From assembly GCA_965263205.1 (NCBI GenBank), contig CBDHHF010000032.1, forward strand, positions 1 to 64,000: a stretch of DNA of 64,000 nucleotides, written 5' to 3'. Below the pieces are notes generated by a model. The model was not told the origin of the DNA. It made no database searches and saw nothing but the letters and a program-made list of their open reading frames with translations. Both the position numbers and the translations under genes were made by a program. Positions within the stretch are counted from its first letter, which is position 1, and each line of letters opens with the position of its first letter. Source of the DNA: JBCCIM01 sp965263205 (GTDB lineage: Bacteria > Bacteroidota > Rhodothermia > Rhodothermales > JAHQVL01). Below, piece after piece: positions 46,119-54,783 of the stretch.

Positions 46119-47567
46119 TTATTGGGTCACAAAAACGGAGCCGTTCGTCGTGAGTGCGGGCGCGTTTTGAATGATGGCCTGTGCATTCAGAACCAGGGCG
46201 CGTTGCACTTCGTCTGGTGTTGCGTATGGGTTTGCTGCAAGGTAAAGCGCTGCTGCACCTGCAACGTGTGGCGCAGCGTGTGAGGTACCGGATGCAATAA
46301 TCAGCGAACCTTGTTGTTCATACTTGCCAGACAAGGAGGCAATGTCTTCGCCAGGAGCCAGCAAGTCGACAGCCGGGCCATAGTTGGAGAAGTCTGAGAA
46401 CTTACCGTCGCGGCCGTACGCGCCTACCGTAATGGCACCGTCAACGTGGGCAGGCGAGACGGTAGAAGCGTCGATGCCTTCATTGCCGGCAGCGACCACG
46501 AACACAATGCCGGCTTCGATGGCATTCGCCACCGCTTCGTCCACTGCGTTGTAGGCTGTTGTGCCGATGTTGCCACCAAGGCTCATATTCACCACGTAGC
46601 GATACTTCGGATTCAAGGTCTGCTGATACATAATGTAGTCAATTGCCAGCAGGAGAGTTGTTACGTCTGTACCGCCGTCTTTTCCGAGGACGCGCACGCT
46701 GTTGATGCCAATGCCCGGAGCTACGCCGCGGATGCCTTCATCGTTGTTACGCGCGCCGATGGTGCCGGCAATGGGTGAGCCATGTCCAATGCGGTCCCTG
46801 ATCTGCCTGCCTTCAGGTAACTTTTCATACGACTGGTAGGTACCGGTGCGGCTATCGTAGAAGCCGACAAAGTCCACAGAAGAGACAAGGTTGATCTCGG
46901 TAGTTTCTGTGACGCCAGAGTCCATAACGAAGACCTGAACATTGCTGTTTTCCCATGAAGCTAAGGAACCGCCAACCTGACCAACACCCCAGGGTAATAG
47001 CTGGGTGGAATTGGAAGACTGCTGAGCATTGCCGTTGATGTCGGGCATGATGATGTCGGGCTCTACCCAGGCTACATCCTGGTCCGCTTCCAGGTCAGCA
47101 AGTAGTGAATCGAGTACGTTTTCATCGACTTCTAGGGTGATGGCGTCAATGGCTTCTTCAAGTTCAGCTTTTACATTTACCTCATCGCCATATTTGTTAA
47201 TGATGCGGCGGGTAACATCGTATTTGGAGATGACGCGTCGGGTGACGTCAGCGCCTGCGTAAGGGGAGAGGCCAACAACAAGATGAACAGAGGCGGTTGT
47301 AGTCTCAACAGGCTCTTGGCCTTTGTCCTTGTTTTTGCTGGCAACAGCAGTGACTGATGCTGTGTTTCGAGCGGCGGTGAGAAGCTCTGCGTGTCGGAAT
47401 TTGGACGCGGATGCAATTTCAGGTGCCGGTTTGGTATCAATAGCCGATTCGGGTGGCGCATCGTGTACACCAAACGAATCACATCCCTGTAACAGGGCGG
47501 GGCTGAAGAAAATTAATCCGACAATCAGAAGGGTAACCCATTTCGGGGAGGACTTTTGGGTATTCAT
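46119..47567 (-). CDS. Subtilisin-like serine peptidase (S8), lipoprotein
   Basis: 482 residues. A lipoprotein signal (FFSPALLQGCDS) precedes an inhibitor-type propeptide (residues about 75-170). The catalytic domain shows VFVMDSGV (Asp), RIGHGSPIAGTI (His), VVAAGNEG (oxyanion Asn) and ASGTSHAAPHVAG (Ser). There is no T9SS tag. A near-exact tandem repeat of 10 residues (DVTRRVISKY, DVTRRIINKY) occurs in the propeptide. The predicted role is extracytoplasmic proteolysis from the membrane surface, possibly nutrient scavenging or maturation of other exported proteins. Confidence 0.92.
   Translation of the reverse strand: MNTQKSSPKWVTLLIVGLIFFSPALLQGCDSFGVHDAPPESAIDTKPAPEIASASKFRHAELLTAARNTASVTAVASKNKDKGQEPVETTTASVHLVVGLSPYAGADVTRRVISKYDVTRRIINKYGDEVNVKAELEEAIDAITLEVDENVLDSLLADLEADQDVAWVEPDIIMPDINGNAQQSSNSTQLLPWGVGQVGGSLASWENSNVQVFVMDSGVTETTEINLVSSVDFVGFYDSRTGTYQSYEKLPEGRQIRDRIGHGSPIAGTIGARNNDEGIRGVAPGIGINSVRVLGKDGGTDVTTLLLAIDYIMYQQTLNPKYRYVVNMSLGGNIGTTAYNAVDEAVANAIEAGIVFVVAAGNEGIDASTVSPAHVDGAITVGAYGRDGKFSDFSNYGPAVDLLAPGEDIASLSGKYEQQGSLIIASGTSHAAPHVAGAAALYLAANPYATPDEVQRALVLNAQAIIQNAPALTTNGSVFVTQ
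47191..47250 (-). repeat. Imperfect tandem 30-bp repeat in the subtilase propeptide
   Basis: Units 47191-47220 and 47221-47250 encode the doubled DVTRR.I.KY motif. The differences between units are mostly third-position changes plus a few replacements, so the duplication is not recent. Confidence 0.75.
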
Positions 47568-47834
47568 TCAGATCACTTGTAATGATGAAAGGGGGGCATC
47601 TCATCTGCAAGTGGTTGAGGGTGGATGTTGCTTCCTTGGGGAGGGAATAACTTTCCGATTTGATGGCAAATCAAGAAGCGTGCCTGCTTTGAGGGGCGGC
47701 TTGGGGCGTCGTTAAAAGGGAGAATATGCGTGAAGTCCGGTAATTTCTAAATGCGTGGTGTAATATTGTGCTTCCGGCTTTTGAACGTTCGGATTCCCCT
47801 TGTTCGGCAAAGAAAGGATCTAAGCGACTCGACT

Positions 47835-48362
47835 TTATTGGCTATCGGGCCGCGGTTTGGCTGTACCTTGCCACTGGGATTCGCTTTCTTCAGTAGTAGC
47901 CTGCTCAGGCTGATTAAACGACTGATTGTAGGGCTGGTTAAACTGCTGATTAAACATGCCACTGCCAAAGGGGCCGGCACTAAATCGAATCGAACCGTTA
48001 GCCTGGGCGCGCTTTAGACGTTTTTGCGCGTAATTGCGAATAAGCGGGCGAGAGAGGGGAAGGAGCCCCAGGAATCCAACGAAGTCTGTTAAGATGCCCG
48101 GTGTGAGCAAAAGGGCGCCGGCAATCAGGATAATGAGTCCGTCGATCATCTGTGAACCGGGCAGTTCACCTTTCTGCATCCTGCTATTGAACTGATTCCA
48201 CACGGCGAGGCCTTGCTGGCGTGCTAGTGTGCTGCCAATGAGTCCTGTGATACAAATAATACCAATCGTAGGCCAAAATCCTATTTCTTTCCCAACCTCG
48301 ATCAATAGCATCAACTCGATCATTGGGACCACAATGAAAAGGATGAGCAGGCGTGAAAACAT
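47835..48362 (-). CDS. fxsA: FxsA family membrane protein
   Basis: The ATG at 48362 (MFSRLLILFIVVPMIELMLL) is used; the frame extends to a TTG at 48374. It has about 175 residues. The FxsA family signature is present: LLILFIVVPMIELMLLIEVG, then GLIGSTLARQQGL, and IDGLIILIAGALLLTPGILTD in the second membrane region. E. coli FxsA overexpression relieves F-exclusion of phage T7; its normal role is unknown. The C-terminus adds a Gln/Asn/Phe-rich tail (FNQQFNQPYNQSFNQ) not usual in the family. The gene is monocistronic. Confidence 0.9.
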   Translation of the reverse strand: MFSRLLILFIVVPMIELMLLIEVGKEIGFWPTIGIICITGLIGSTLARQQGLAVWNQFNSRMQKGELPGSQMIDGLIILIAGALLLTPGILTDFVGFLGLLPLSRPLIRNYAQKRLKRAQANGSIRFSAGPFGSGMFNQQFNQPYNQSFNQPEQATTEESESQWQGTAKPRPDSQ

Positions 48363-48611
48363 AGGAAATAGCAACTTTTATGGATGCAGGACAACAATGT
48401 GTTGGGTGCTTGCAAAGGTATTTACGCGTCAGTGAGCGCTGGGATGCATTGTGTTGTAACCCCTCCAGATATTTCGACGTACTGACAAATTGTGTAAATT
48501 GTCTACACGCCCTAAGACAGGAGGCGGTGTACTCGATTGCTTTCTTATCTTATACGTATCAGGCATTTCGTTAATCACGACGCGTAGTTAAACGCATAGT
48601 TAACAGCTCTT

Positions 48612-49400
48612 ATGGATTCTCAACCGGTACAGGATATTGAAGCGGCATTGCGGGAAATGGAAAGCCTGGCAAAAGGAAGCGGTAACAAAACTGCGCCCAA
48701 AGGCGGCAAGTCTACAGGGCCACGACGCAAAGCCAAGCCGAAGAGGGCAGATGCTGAGCCTTCGAAGCCATTTAATCCGCTTACCTGGCTGATTAAAACC
48801 ATTGTGACGCTGGTTGTGGTCGTTGCGCTTCCGTTTTTGCTGTTGGTGCGCGTATCGCTATATCTGAATGTTGAGCAGCAGATGAATGTATGGTTGGCGG
48901 TTGCTGCCGGCGTAGGTGCCGCTACACTCGCTTTATTACTCTATTCTGCGGTGTTGCGTCGGAAATTTATGGGAACGTTTGGCGTCACGGGACGCATGTC
49001 AAAAATGTTACTGGCCCTTGTGCTCGTCTACAGCGGATATTCGCTGATGTACCTGTCTGGTACCAACGTGAAATCTGAAGAAGTGAAGTCTACTTACCTT
49101 TCGTTGCACCCTGCATTGCGCATTGCCACGAGTACACTTGTGCTGGCCGATCGGAGCCTGGTTGTGACCGATATGGAGCGAACGCCGGAGGACTATCGTA
49201 CCATGGGGTTACCCGTACTCGAAAACTCACTGCATTACAAACAGGAAAACGGGTTTGTGGAGGCAGTAGACATACGAACCAAAGGCAAACCTGAATGGGT
49301 GAATCAATTGGTGCGTTTTTACTTCTGGTCGATGGGTTTTAACACGCTACGCCATACAGGTACTGCTGATCATTTGCACATCTCCGTGCCGCAGGTATAA
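48612..49400 (+). CDS. Membrane protein with M15-peptidase-like C-terminal domain
   Basis: 262 residues. A basic N-terminal segment (GSGNKTAPKGGKSTGPRRKA) precedes three membrane helices (TIVTLVVVVALPFLLLV, VWLAVAAGVGAATLALLL and LLALVLVYSGYSLMYL). The C-terminal domain (about 150-262) contains SLHYKQENGFVEAVDIRT and TADHLHIS. These resemble the zinc ligands of D-Ala-D-Ala carboxypeptidases of the M15 type (Ser-x-His ... Asp, and His-x-His). The spacing between the first His and Asp is longer than usual, so activity is not assured. If active it would cleave peptidoglycan in the periplasm. I do not know a named family for the whole protein. Confidence 0.75.
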   Translation: MDSQPVQDIEAALREMESLAKGSGNKTAPKGGKSTGPRRKAKPKRADAEPSKPFNPLTWLIKTIVTLVVVVALPFLLLVRVSLYLNVEQQMNVWLAVAAGVGAATLALLLYSAVLRRKFMGTFGVTGRMSKMLLALVLVYSGYSLMYLSGTNVKSEEVKSTYLSLHPALRIATSTLVLADRSLVVTDMERTPEDYRTMGLPVLENSLHYKQENGFVEAVDIRTKGKPEWVNQLVRFYFWSMGFNTLRHTGTADHLHISVPQV

Positions 49401-49414
49401 TTTCCCGGGACCGA

Positions 49415-49894
49415 TTAGGCAACCTGTTCTTCGGCGGCAAACGTGAAGACCGTGGGGCCGGCTACGCGCTGGTAATCAGCAGATTGCATGATAATGGAAT
49501 GCGTGAGTGCGCCGGCGTTAAATGCAACGCGTTCATGGACAAACACGGATGGGTCTGTGTAGAGGGTGAGGTCAAAAATAGGCCGGCCAAACGGAGGCAC
49601 TGCGCCAGATACCACGCCTGTTAATGCATCCAATTCTTCACGCGATGCAAATCTGGTTTTCTTCACACCCAGGTATTTCTTGATCTTTTTGCTGTCAATT
49701 TTGCGCGCAGCGCTGATTACAAAAATACTGAAGTTTGGTCCGGCCTTCAGTACTATGGCCTTGGCGCCGATGGCTAGCGCTTCACCGCGAACCTGTGCAG
49801 ATTCTTCGGAGGTATAGGTTGGGGCATGTGTGAGGCTTTTGTACGCAATCTCGTGCTCGTCCAGGAATTTCTTAATGGTGTCGACGACATGCAT
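49415..49894 (-). CDS. YbaK/EbsC-family aminoacyl-tRNA deacylase
   Basis: 159 residues covering one YbaK domain: HEIAYKSLTHAPTYTSEES, KAIVLKAG, RKIDSKKIKKYLGVKKTRFA, and the Gly-rich active-site loop TGVVSGAVPPFGRP. The family edits mischarged tRNA, such as Cys-tRNA-Pro or Ala-tRNA-Pro, by trans deacylation, with the conserved Lys of VLKAG important in relatives. It ends 14 bp from the convergent membrane-protein gene. Substrate specificity cannot be predicted from the sequence. Confidence 0.88.
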   Translation of the reverse strand: MHVVDTIKKFLDEHEIAYKSLTHAPTYTSEESAQVRGEALAIGAKAIVLKAGPNFSIFVISAARKIDSKKIKKYLGVKKTRFASREELDALTGVVSGAVPPFGRPIFDLTLYTDPSVFVHERVAFNAGALTHSIIMQSADYQRVAGPTVFTFAAEEQVA

Positions 49895-49931
49895 ACTTCG
49901 GAATGCCTAAAAGCGGAGAGTGAATCAAACG

Positions 49932-50477
49932 TTATTGCTTGAAGCTTTGACTGGGGTTTGCGGCACACGCGTCAATAGATTCTGTCTCTCTACCTAGATT
50001 TGTTACCCAGCATTCGCCGTAAACAGAGCAGTAGCACACTTCAAATTTCAACTGCTGCATAACACGACCAATACGCCGCCCATCTTGTGGATTCATCTGT
50101 ATGGCCCTGACTTCCTCATTGGGCGCAAGCACACGCCCGGTGATGCTACTCCAAACGTAATTGAGTGAATCTGCAGGTATCAAATCGTCGAAAATTTCCC
50201 CCCATCGCTGGTAGGTTTTGCCATCAACTTCTACGTGTACCGTCTTGATCAGCGCCGGTCCCACACCTTTGTTGGTAACGCCAAGCCATGCGCCTTGTGG
50301 TGAGTTGCTTGGGAGGACTTCCACAAAGGGCCATACACTGGCCCTCTGGGTTTCCCGCATGATTTTCGATTGATAGACCGATACAGCCAGCGCACAAACG
50401 CTCACCAAAATGGCCGAAAGCGTAACAATGGAATTCGCACCAAATCTGCTCGTAGAAGACTGCTGTACTGGGTCCAT
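49932..50477 (-). CDS. Hypothetical membrane-anchored protein
   Basis: 181 residues. One TM helix near the N-terminus (SIVTLSAILVSVCALAVSVY) is followed by a beta-rich domain (WPFVEVLPSNSPQGAWLGVT, then NKGVGPALIKTVHVEVDG), with Cys residues near the C-terminus (EVCYCSVYGECWVTN). I do not recognise the family. It lies 37 bp upstream of the YbaK gene and 18 bp downstream of the SDR gene on the same strand, so it may be co-transcribed. Confidence 0.7.
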   Translation of the reverse strand: MDPVQQSSTSRFGANSIVTLSAILVSVCALAVSVYQSKIMRETQRASVWPFVEVLPSNSPQGAWLGVTNKGVGPALIKTVHVEVDGKTYQRWGEIFDDLIPADSLNYVWSSITGRVLAPNEEVRAIQMNPQDGRRIGRVMQQLKFEVCYCSVYGECWVTNLGRETESIDACAANPSQSFKQ

Positions 50478-50495
50478 TGTGACAGGTGCGTTTGG

Positions 50496-51263
50496 TTAGC
50501 GGGGTGCCATGCGGATCGCGCCATCCAGGCGGATGACTTCACCGTTGAGCATGGGGTTTTCTACAATATGTTTGGCGAGCAGTCCAAATTCTTCGGGGTT
50601 ACCGAGGCGAGAAGGGAAAGGGACCTGTTCGCCGAGGGAAATTCTGGCTTTTTCGGGTAAACCTGCAAGTAACGGCGTGTCAAAAATGCCCGGTGCAATG
50701 GTCATCACGCGGATGCCATTGCGCGAGAGGTCACGTGCAACGGGGAGCGTCATGCCGGCAATGGCTGCTTTGGAAGCGGCATAGGCTACCTGGCCAACTT
50801 GTCCATCGTACGCGGCCACGGACGCCGTATTGATAATCACCCCCCGTTCTCCGCCTTTATTGGGCTCATTTTCCATCATCTGCGCTGCTACGAGGCGCAT
50901 CACGTTAAATGTGCCAACCAGGTTGATGTTGATCACTTTTTGAAACAAGGCGAGCGAATGGGGGGCTTCTTTGCCTACAATCTTTGCGGCAACCGCAATG
51001 CCGGCGCAGTTGATTGCGCCATCAAGCCGGCCAAAACGGTCGAGTGTTGCTGTGATGGCCTGTGTTACGTTGTCTTCCGAGGTGATGTCAGCTTTGACAA
51101 ATAGGGCTGCGTCGCCAATATCGGCCTGTGTTGCGTTGCCGGCCGATTCATTGATATCTGCCAGTACAACGTTGCCACCTGCAGCAGCAAGTTGCCGGGC
51201 TGTTGCAGCGCCGAGGCCCGAGCCGCCGCCGGTGATAAGAAAAGTTTTACCGTTTATGTCCAT
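50496..51263 (-). CDS. SDR family 3-hydroxyacyl-CoA dehydrogenase-type oxidoreductase
   Basis: 255 residues of the classical short-chain dehydrogenase fold: GGGSGLGAATARQL (cofactor loop), DGAINCAGIA, IINTASVAAYDGQVGQVAYA with catalytic Ser, Tyr and Lys (AYAASK), and PGIFDTPLL. It most resembles the type II 3-hydroxyacyl-CoA dehydrogenase (HSD10-like) branch, which oxidises 3-hydroxyacyl-CoA in fatty-acid or isoleucine degradation. NAD is expected because of Asp at the end of beta 2 (VLADINE). It lies between the creatininase-family gene and the membrane-anchored hypothetical on the minus strand. Confidence 0.9.
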   Translation of the reverse strand: MDINGKTFLITGGGSGLGAATARQLAAAGGNVVLADINESAGNATQADIGDAALFVKADITSEDNVTQAITATLDRFGRLDGAINCAGIAVAAKIVGKEAPHSLALFQKVININLVGTFNVMRLVAAQMMENEPNKGGERGVIINTASVAAYDGQVGQVAYAASKAAIAGMTLPVARDLSRNGIRVMTIAPGIFDTPLLAGLPEKARISLGEQVPFPSRLGNPEEFGLLAKHIVENPMLNGEVIRLDGAIRMAPR

Positions 51264-51296
51264 GGTGTGTCTGCTATGCGGGTTGAAGTGTATAGG

Positions 51297-52061
51297 TTAT
51301 TCGTATAGATCGTTTACATCGGCTGCAGCCAAATCCACGAAGAAGGCGCCAATTTTATTGGTGACGACATCAAGAAATACTTCACCTTTTTTTGCTGTGG
51401 CTTTTGCCGGATTGCCGGCGCCAGTGTCATCGGTGGCCTTCAGCCAATCGCGTTGCGCCCAAGCCCAGCGTTCGCGCAATGCTTTGATTTTGAATGGGTG
51501 CTGCGTTCCTGGGCCCGCTTCAGAAAGCGGAGCCACAAGATCGGGTGCAATGTGCATCATAACGCTGGTCTCTAATTCGCCGGCATGATCCCCCTGATCT
51601 TCAAAGTAGTTGTCCCACGGCTCTACACCAAACCAATCGACCGCACTTAAAAATATCTGGGGAAACGCCGCCTGCAATTCCCTGAGCATTTGTTTGAAGT
51701 TGTTACCGCCGTGCCCATTAAAGACAACCAGTTTGGGAATACCCTGGTGTACAAGTGCATCAACAACATCCCTGAGCACAGCGGCTTGAGTACTGGGGTT
51801 CATGTTGATATCCAGCTTGATGTCCAGTTGCCCCGTATTCACGCCAAAGGGGATGGTTGGTAAGACACCCACGCGTGCACCTTGCTCCCAGGCTTTTCGG
51901 GCAGATTCGGCAGCGATGTAATCACATTGGATGTTATCGGTTGCGTAGGGTAGATGGTAGTTGTGCGCTTCAGTAGCGCCCCAGGGGAGGACAATCACTT
52001 CGTACGGCGTGGATTGTACCACTTTCCAGTTGGTTTCGGCAATAATGTAAGGTCTTGGCAC
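51297..52061 (-). CDS. Creatininase-family amidohydrolase
   Basis: I use the GTG at 52061, which starts PRPYIIAETNWK, the normal family N-terminus; the frame extends to a TTG at 52106 without support. It has about 254 residues. Metal ligands are visible: WGATEAHNYHLPYATD (Glu, His, Asp), NGHGGNNFKQML (His) and DHAGELETSVMMHI (Glu). The family includes creatininase, formamide hydrolases and riboflavin or mycofactocin enzymes, so the substrate remains open. Creatine metabolism is unlikely in a marine bacterium of this type. It is the first gene of a minus-strand group with the SDR. Confidence 0.88.
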   Translation of the reverse strand: MPRPYIIAETNWKVVQSTPYEVIVLPWGATEAHNYHLPYATDNIQCDYIAAESARKAWEQGARVGVLPTIPFGVNTGQLDIKLDINMNPSTQAAVLRDVVDALVHQGIPKLVVFNGHGGNNFKQMLRELQAAFPQIFLSAVDWFGVEPWDNYFEDQGDHAGELETSVMMHIAPDLVAPLSEAGPGTQHPFKIKALRERWAWAQRDWLKATDDTGAGNPAKATAKKGEVFLDVVTNKIGAFFVDLAAADVNDLYE

Positions 52062-52106
52062 AGGGGGATCGGTTGTAATCAGTGAATTAACGCGATGCAC
52101 CCACAA

Positions 52107-52436
52107 ACTGCGTTTAAGTTAGTTTGGTTCGTGCTGGCCTGGTATATGCCAAAAATATTTCGCTAATTAGGTAAGTGCTTAAGTATGGGAGGATAATAAG
52201 AACAGGGAAGCTTCATAATCTGTCTTGGCATGGAAGCTGTAGGTAAATAGCCTGAATGAAACTCATCCTTTTCTGGGCTGTTTTGAGCAACATGCAATTC
52301 CTGGTATGCGTGGATTGGTAGCGAAATTTCCCTCTTGTAGGTAAGCATGTGACCTTTGGACTGATTACTCTTCCTGGGTTCAAGCAAATGGGTAACCCTC
52401 CTTGACCTGCTGAATAGCCAGGTACACCCTTTTCTA
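52107..52436. other. Intergenic region, nothing recognised
   Basis: This 330-bp divergent gap lies between the creatininase-family gene and the histidine kinase gene. I see no repeat, hairpin with T-run or credible open frame. It must contain the promoters of both genes, but no promoter motif is convincing by eye. Confidence 0.5.
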
Positions 52437-53915
52437 ATGACTGAAGCGCAGCAACAGAATGATGGCGCCGGCAAGGTGAACTATCGTGCACTAAGCATGG
52501 TGGGGAAGTCGCTGGATTTGGCCGATGTAGATCAGTCCTATCTGTTTGATGGGTTAGGGTATCGTGCGGACAATTGTCCCGAATGGATTCCGTGGGACCA
52601 CTGGGTGCAGATCATCGGCAGATTGCACGAGGAGGCTGGTTCAGACGAAGAGCTCCGGAAAATTGGATACGACGTCTTCAAGGCGCCTTCTGCTATTTTC
52701 CTGCTACGGCTGGTTGGGTTTTTTGCCGATTTGGGCAACATGTTGATGCGGATGAATGAGCTCATTATGCGTTCGTTCTTCAAGGGACTAGAGTTTGAAA
52801 CCGTCATCGACAAGTCGAATAGCATCTGTGAAGCGCGCATTAGAATACCCGACACACTTACTGCCAGCCGTTCTTTTCTCGTGATGTCCGCGTCGGCATA
52901 TGAAGCCATTTTTCAACAACTCAAAATCGAGTACCAGGAATTCACGTTTAATTGTACAGATCGGGAAGCGGTGTATGCGTTCAACTACCAGGCATCGATG
53001 GGTTTATTTGCGAGCCTCCGCCGCATGTACAGGGTGATTGTAGGAGCAGAATTTGCCGTCCGGCAAATCGCTGAAAATGAGGATGAGTTACGCCGCCGAC
53101 TCGAGAAGGTAGAAGCAGCGCGCGCAGAAGCTGAGATTCTGCGTGAGAAAGAGCATGCGGCGCGTGAAATTGCTGAAGAAGCACTGCAGGTGCGCCAGCG
53201 CTTTTTGGCTGTGATGAGTCATGAATTGCGTACACCACTCAATCACATCATTGGCTGTACGTCCATTCTGCTCGCAGAAAGTATGGACGAAGACAAGCGC
53301 GATTATATCGACATTATCCAGCGTTCTTCTTACAACCTGCTTGAGTTGATCGAGTTGGTTTTGGACTTTTCAAGCGCCGGCACGCTGTCTGGCGAAAACC
53401 CGCAGCGGTTGCCCGTTTATGATTTACTCGATCCCCTGATAGAAAAAGCCCGCTACGATTGTCAGCTTAAAAATCTGAATTTTGAGTATCCGGAGCTAGA
53501 GGGAGAGCCTTTGCATGTAGTTGTGTATGCTGGCAATTTGAAGCGCATCCTTAAACTGCTGCTGGACAACGCAATCAAGTTTACTACTGAAGGCACGATT
53601 CGTCTTCTGGTGGCACAAAAAAGGGAAAACGAGCTTGAGATTGCCGTTGAAGATACCGGGATTGGTATTCCTAAAGATTGGCAATCTGAAATCTTTGAGC
53701 CGTTTCGTGCAGTTGATTCTTCAGATACGCGCTCAGCTGGCGGAATTGGACTTGGATTAACCATCGCCCGGAAGCTTGCGCGTGAGATTGGTGGCGATCT
53801 TATTTTGAAAGAAAGCAATGACGCCGGTTCTAGTTTTATTTTAACGGTGCCCATTAACATGGCTATGGAACAAGAGGTGACAACAGAGACTACAGAGAAG
53901 GGGAATGTAGCGTAA
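52437..53915 (+). CDS. Cytosolic sensor histidine kinase with unrecognised N-terminal domain
   Basis: 492 residues without a membrane helix. Residues 1-190 form a sensory domain that I cannot assign confidently; its pattern (GLGYRADNCPEWIPWDHWVQ, then IIGRL, later AYEAIFQQLKIEYQEFTFN and NYQASMGLFASLRRMYRV) recalls haem-NO-binding or DUF2378/V4R-like domains. A coiled coil links to HisKA (MSHELRTPLNHIIGCTSI, about residue 260) and HATPase (LDNAIKFTTEGTIRL, DTGIGIPKD, GGIGLGLTIARKLA). There is no receiver or regulator beside it. It is 11 bp ahead of the aminotransferase gene on the same strand. Confidence 0.88.
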   Translation: MTEAQQQNDGAGKVNYRALSMVGKSLDLADVDQSYLFDGLGYRADNCPEWIPWDHWVQIIGRLHEEAGSDEELRKIGYDVFKAPSAIFLLRLVGFFADLGNMLMRMNELIMRSFFKGLEFETVIDKSNSICEARIRIPDTLTASRSFLVMSASAYEAIFQQLKIEYQEFTFNCTDREAVYAFNYQASMGLFASLRRMYRVIVGAEFAVRQIAENEDELRRRLEKVEAARAEAEILREKEHAAREIAEEALQVRQRFLAVMSHELRTPLNHIIGCTSILLAESMDEDKRDYIDIIQRSSYNLLELIELVLDFSSAGTLSGENPQRLPVYDLLDPLIEKARYDCQLKNLNFEYPELEGEPLHVVVYAGNLKRILKLLLDNAIKFTTEGTIRLLVAQKRENELEIAVEDTGIGIPKDWQSEIFEPFRAVDSSDTRSAGGIGLGLTIARKLAREIGGDLILKESNDAGSSFILTVPINMAMEQEVTTETTEKGNVA

Positions 53916-53926
53916 CCTGATCCTAT

Positions 53927-54646
53927 ATGCCTGCCGCTAACTTGTCAGCTGAAAAGAAACCCCAATCCGCCGTTACAGCAACACCTTTTTCGTTGATCGA
54001 AACGATGCACTGCCGGCACCGTGTTCGTCTTTTGTCAGCGCATCTGGACCGGATGGCTTCTTCTGCTTCTTATTTTAGCATTCCATTCAAGAAAGAAGAA
54101 GCGCGGCTATTTGTGGAGGAATTGGTACAGCTGCATGCGATTCAGGATGTGCCGTACAAAGTGCGTATTACACTTGATCAAGCCGGCACCATAGCAGGTA
54201 CTGTCCAACCCATCAATAGGCCTGCTCCAAAAGAGCGCCGGCTATGTTTGTCGCCTGTGCCGGTTGACCCGGGTGATCCGTTTTTCTACCACAAAACAAC
54301 CCGGCGTTCGCTTTATGAAACCATGTTTGCCAACGCAAGGCAGGCTGGTTTTGACGAAGTGCTTTTCCTGAATACAGATAGGATGCTCGCTGAGGCAAGC
54401 CGGCACAATGTTTTTGTCCGCGTTGGAAACGAGGTAGTTACTCCGCCGCTGGCGAGTGGGATATTGGGCGGGGTCTATCGACAACAAATACTCAATCGTT
54501 GCCACGGAATCGTAGTGCGGCCCGTGAGCAAAGCTACGCTTGATCAAGCTACGGCAATCTATTTATGCAATGCTGTTTGGGGATTGCGCCGGTACGATGT
54601 GAAAGGCATCCGATTGCCTGTTCTGGCAGTCGGTAGCGAAGCCTAA
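53927..54646 (+). CDS. Class IV aminotransferase (aminodeoxychorismate lyase-like)
   Basis: 239 residues of the PLP-dependent fold-type IV family: LIETMHCRHRVRLLSAHLDR, FYHKTTRRSLYETMFANARQ with the PLP Lys, FDEVLFLNTDRMLAEASRHN, and PPLASGILGGVYRQQIL for PLP phosphate binding. It resembles the PabC-like domain that is fused to PabB in some bacteria, so the likely reaction is 4-amino-4-deoxychorismate to 4-aminobenzoate, or a D- or branched-chain amino acid transamination. The start follows the kinase gene by 11 bp, so they share a transcript, an unusual pairing. Confidence 0.85.
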   Translation: MPAANLSAEKKPQSAVTATPFSLIETMHCRHRVRLLSAHLDRMASSASYFSIPFKKEEARLFVEELVQLHAIQDVPYKVRITLDQAGTIAGTVQPINRPAPKERRLCLSPVPVDPGDPFFYHKTTRRSLYETMFANARQAGFDEVLFLNTDRMLAEASRHNVFVRVGNEVVTPPLASGILGGVYRQQILNRCHGIVVRPVSKATLDQATAIYLCNAVWGLRRYDVKGIRLPVLAVGSEA

Positions 54647-54667
54647 TGTGTCCTGGTACTTTGTAAA

Positions 54668-54703
54668 TCTGTTCTGTATAACAGATCTGTTCCGTATAAC
54701 AGA
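54668..54703. repeat. Two tandem 18-nt palindromic units
   Basis: TCTGTTCTGTATAACAGA (54668-54685) is followed directly by TCTGTTCCGTATAACAGA (54686-54703). Each unit is a 6-bp hairpin (TCTGTT/AACAGA) with a 6-nt loop, differing only in one loop base. They lie between convergent genes, beside stop-codon repeat copy 4. Confidence 0.75.
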
Positions 54704-54720
54704 AGGGTAAAAGCCAAAAA

Positions 54721-54783
54721 CCTTCAACCTGTAACCTTTAACAGCAAACAGATAAATCTTTCAGGATTTATCTGTTTGCTGTT
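54721..54783 (-). repeat. Stop-codon hairpin repeat, copy 4 (perfect 19-bp stem)
   Basis: Arms 54740-54758 and 54765-54783 pair over 19 bp without mismatch, with loop TTTCAG, and overlap the stop codon of the secreted protein gene (54782-54784). On the minus strand the tract GGTTACAGGTTGAAGG follows. It is the most regular of the four copies (others near 7145, 14696 and 35482). Confidence 0.75.

Noticed and set aside
48380..48574. 64-codon frame with two Cys-x-x-Cys pairs, zinc-ribbon-like
   Set aside because: The Cys pairs (CVGC and CVNC) are suggestive, but there is no ribosome site, the frame fills the promoter gap between two genes and the rest of the sequence is not ribbon-like.
53000..53240. 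Separate minus-strand genes over the histidine kinase
   Set aside because: They are antisense shadows of the coiled-coil and HisKA segments, without start signals or domain resemblance.
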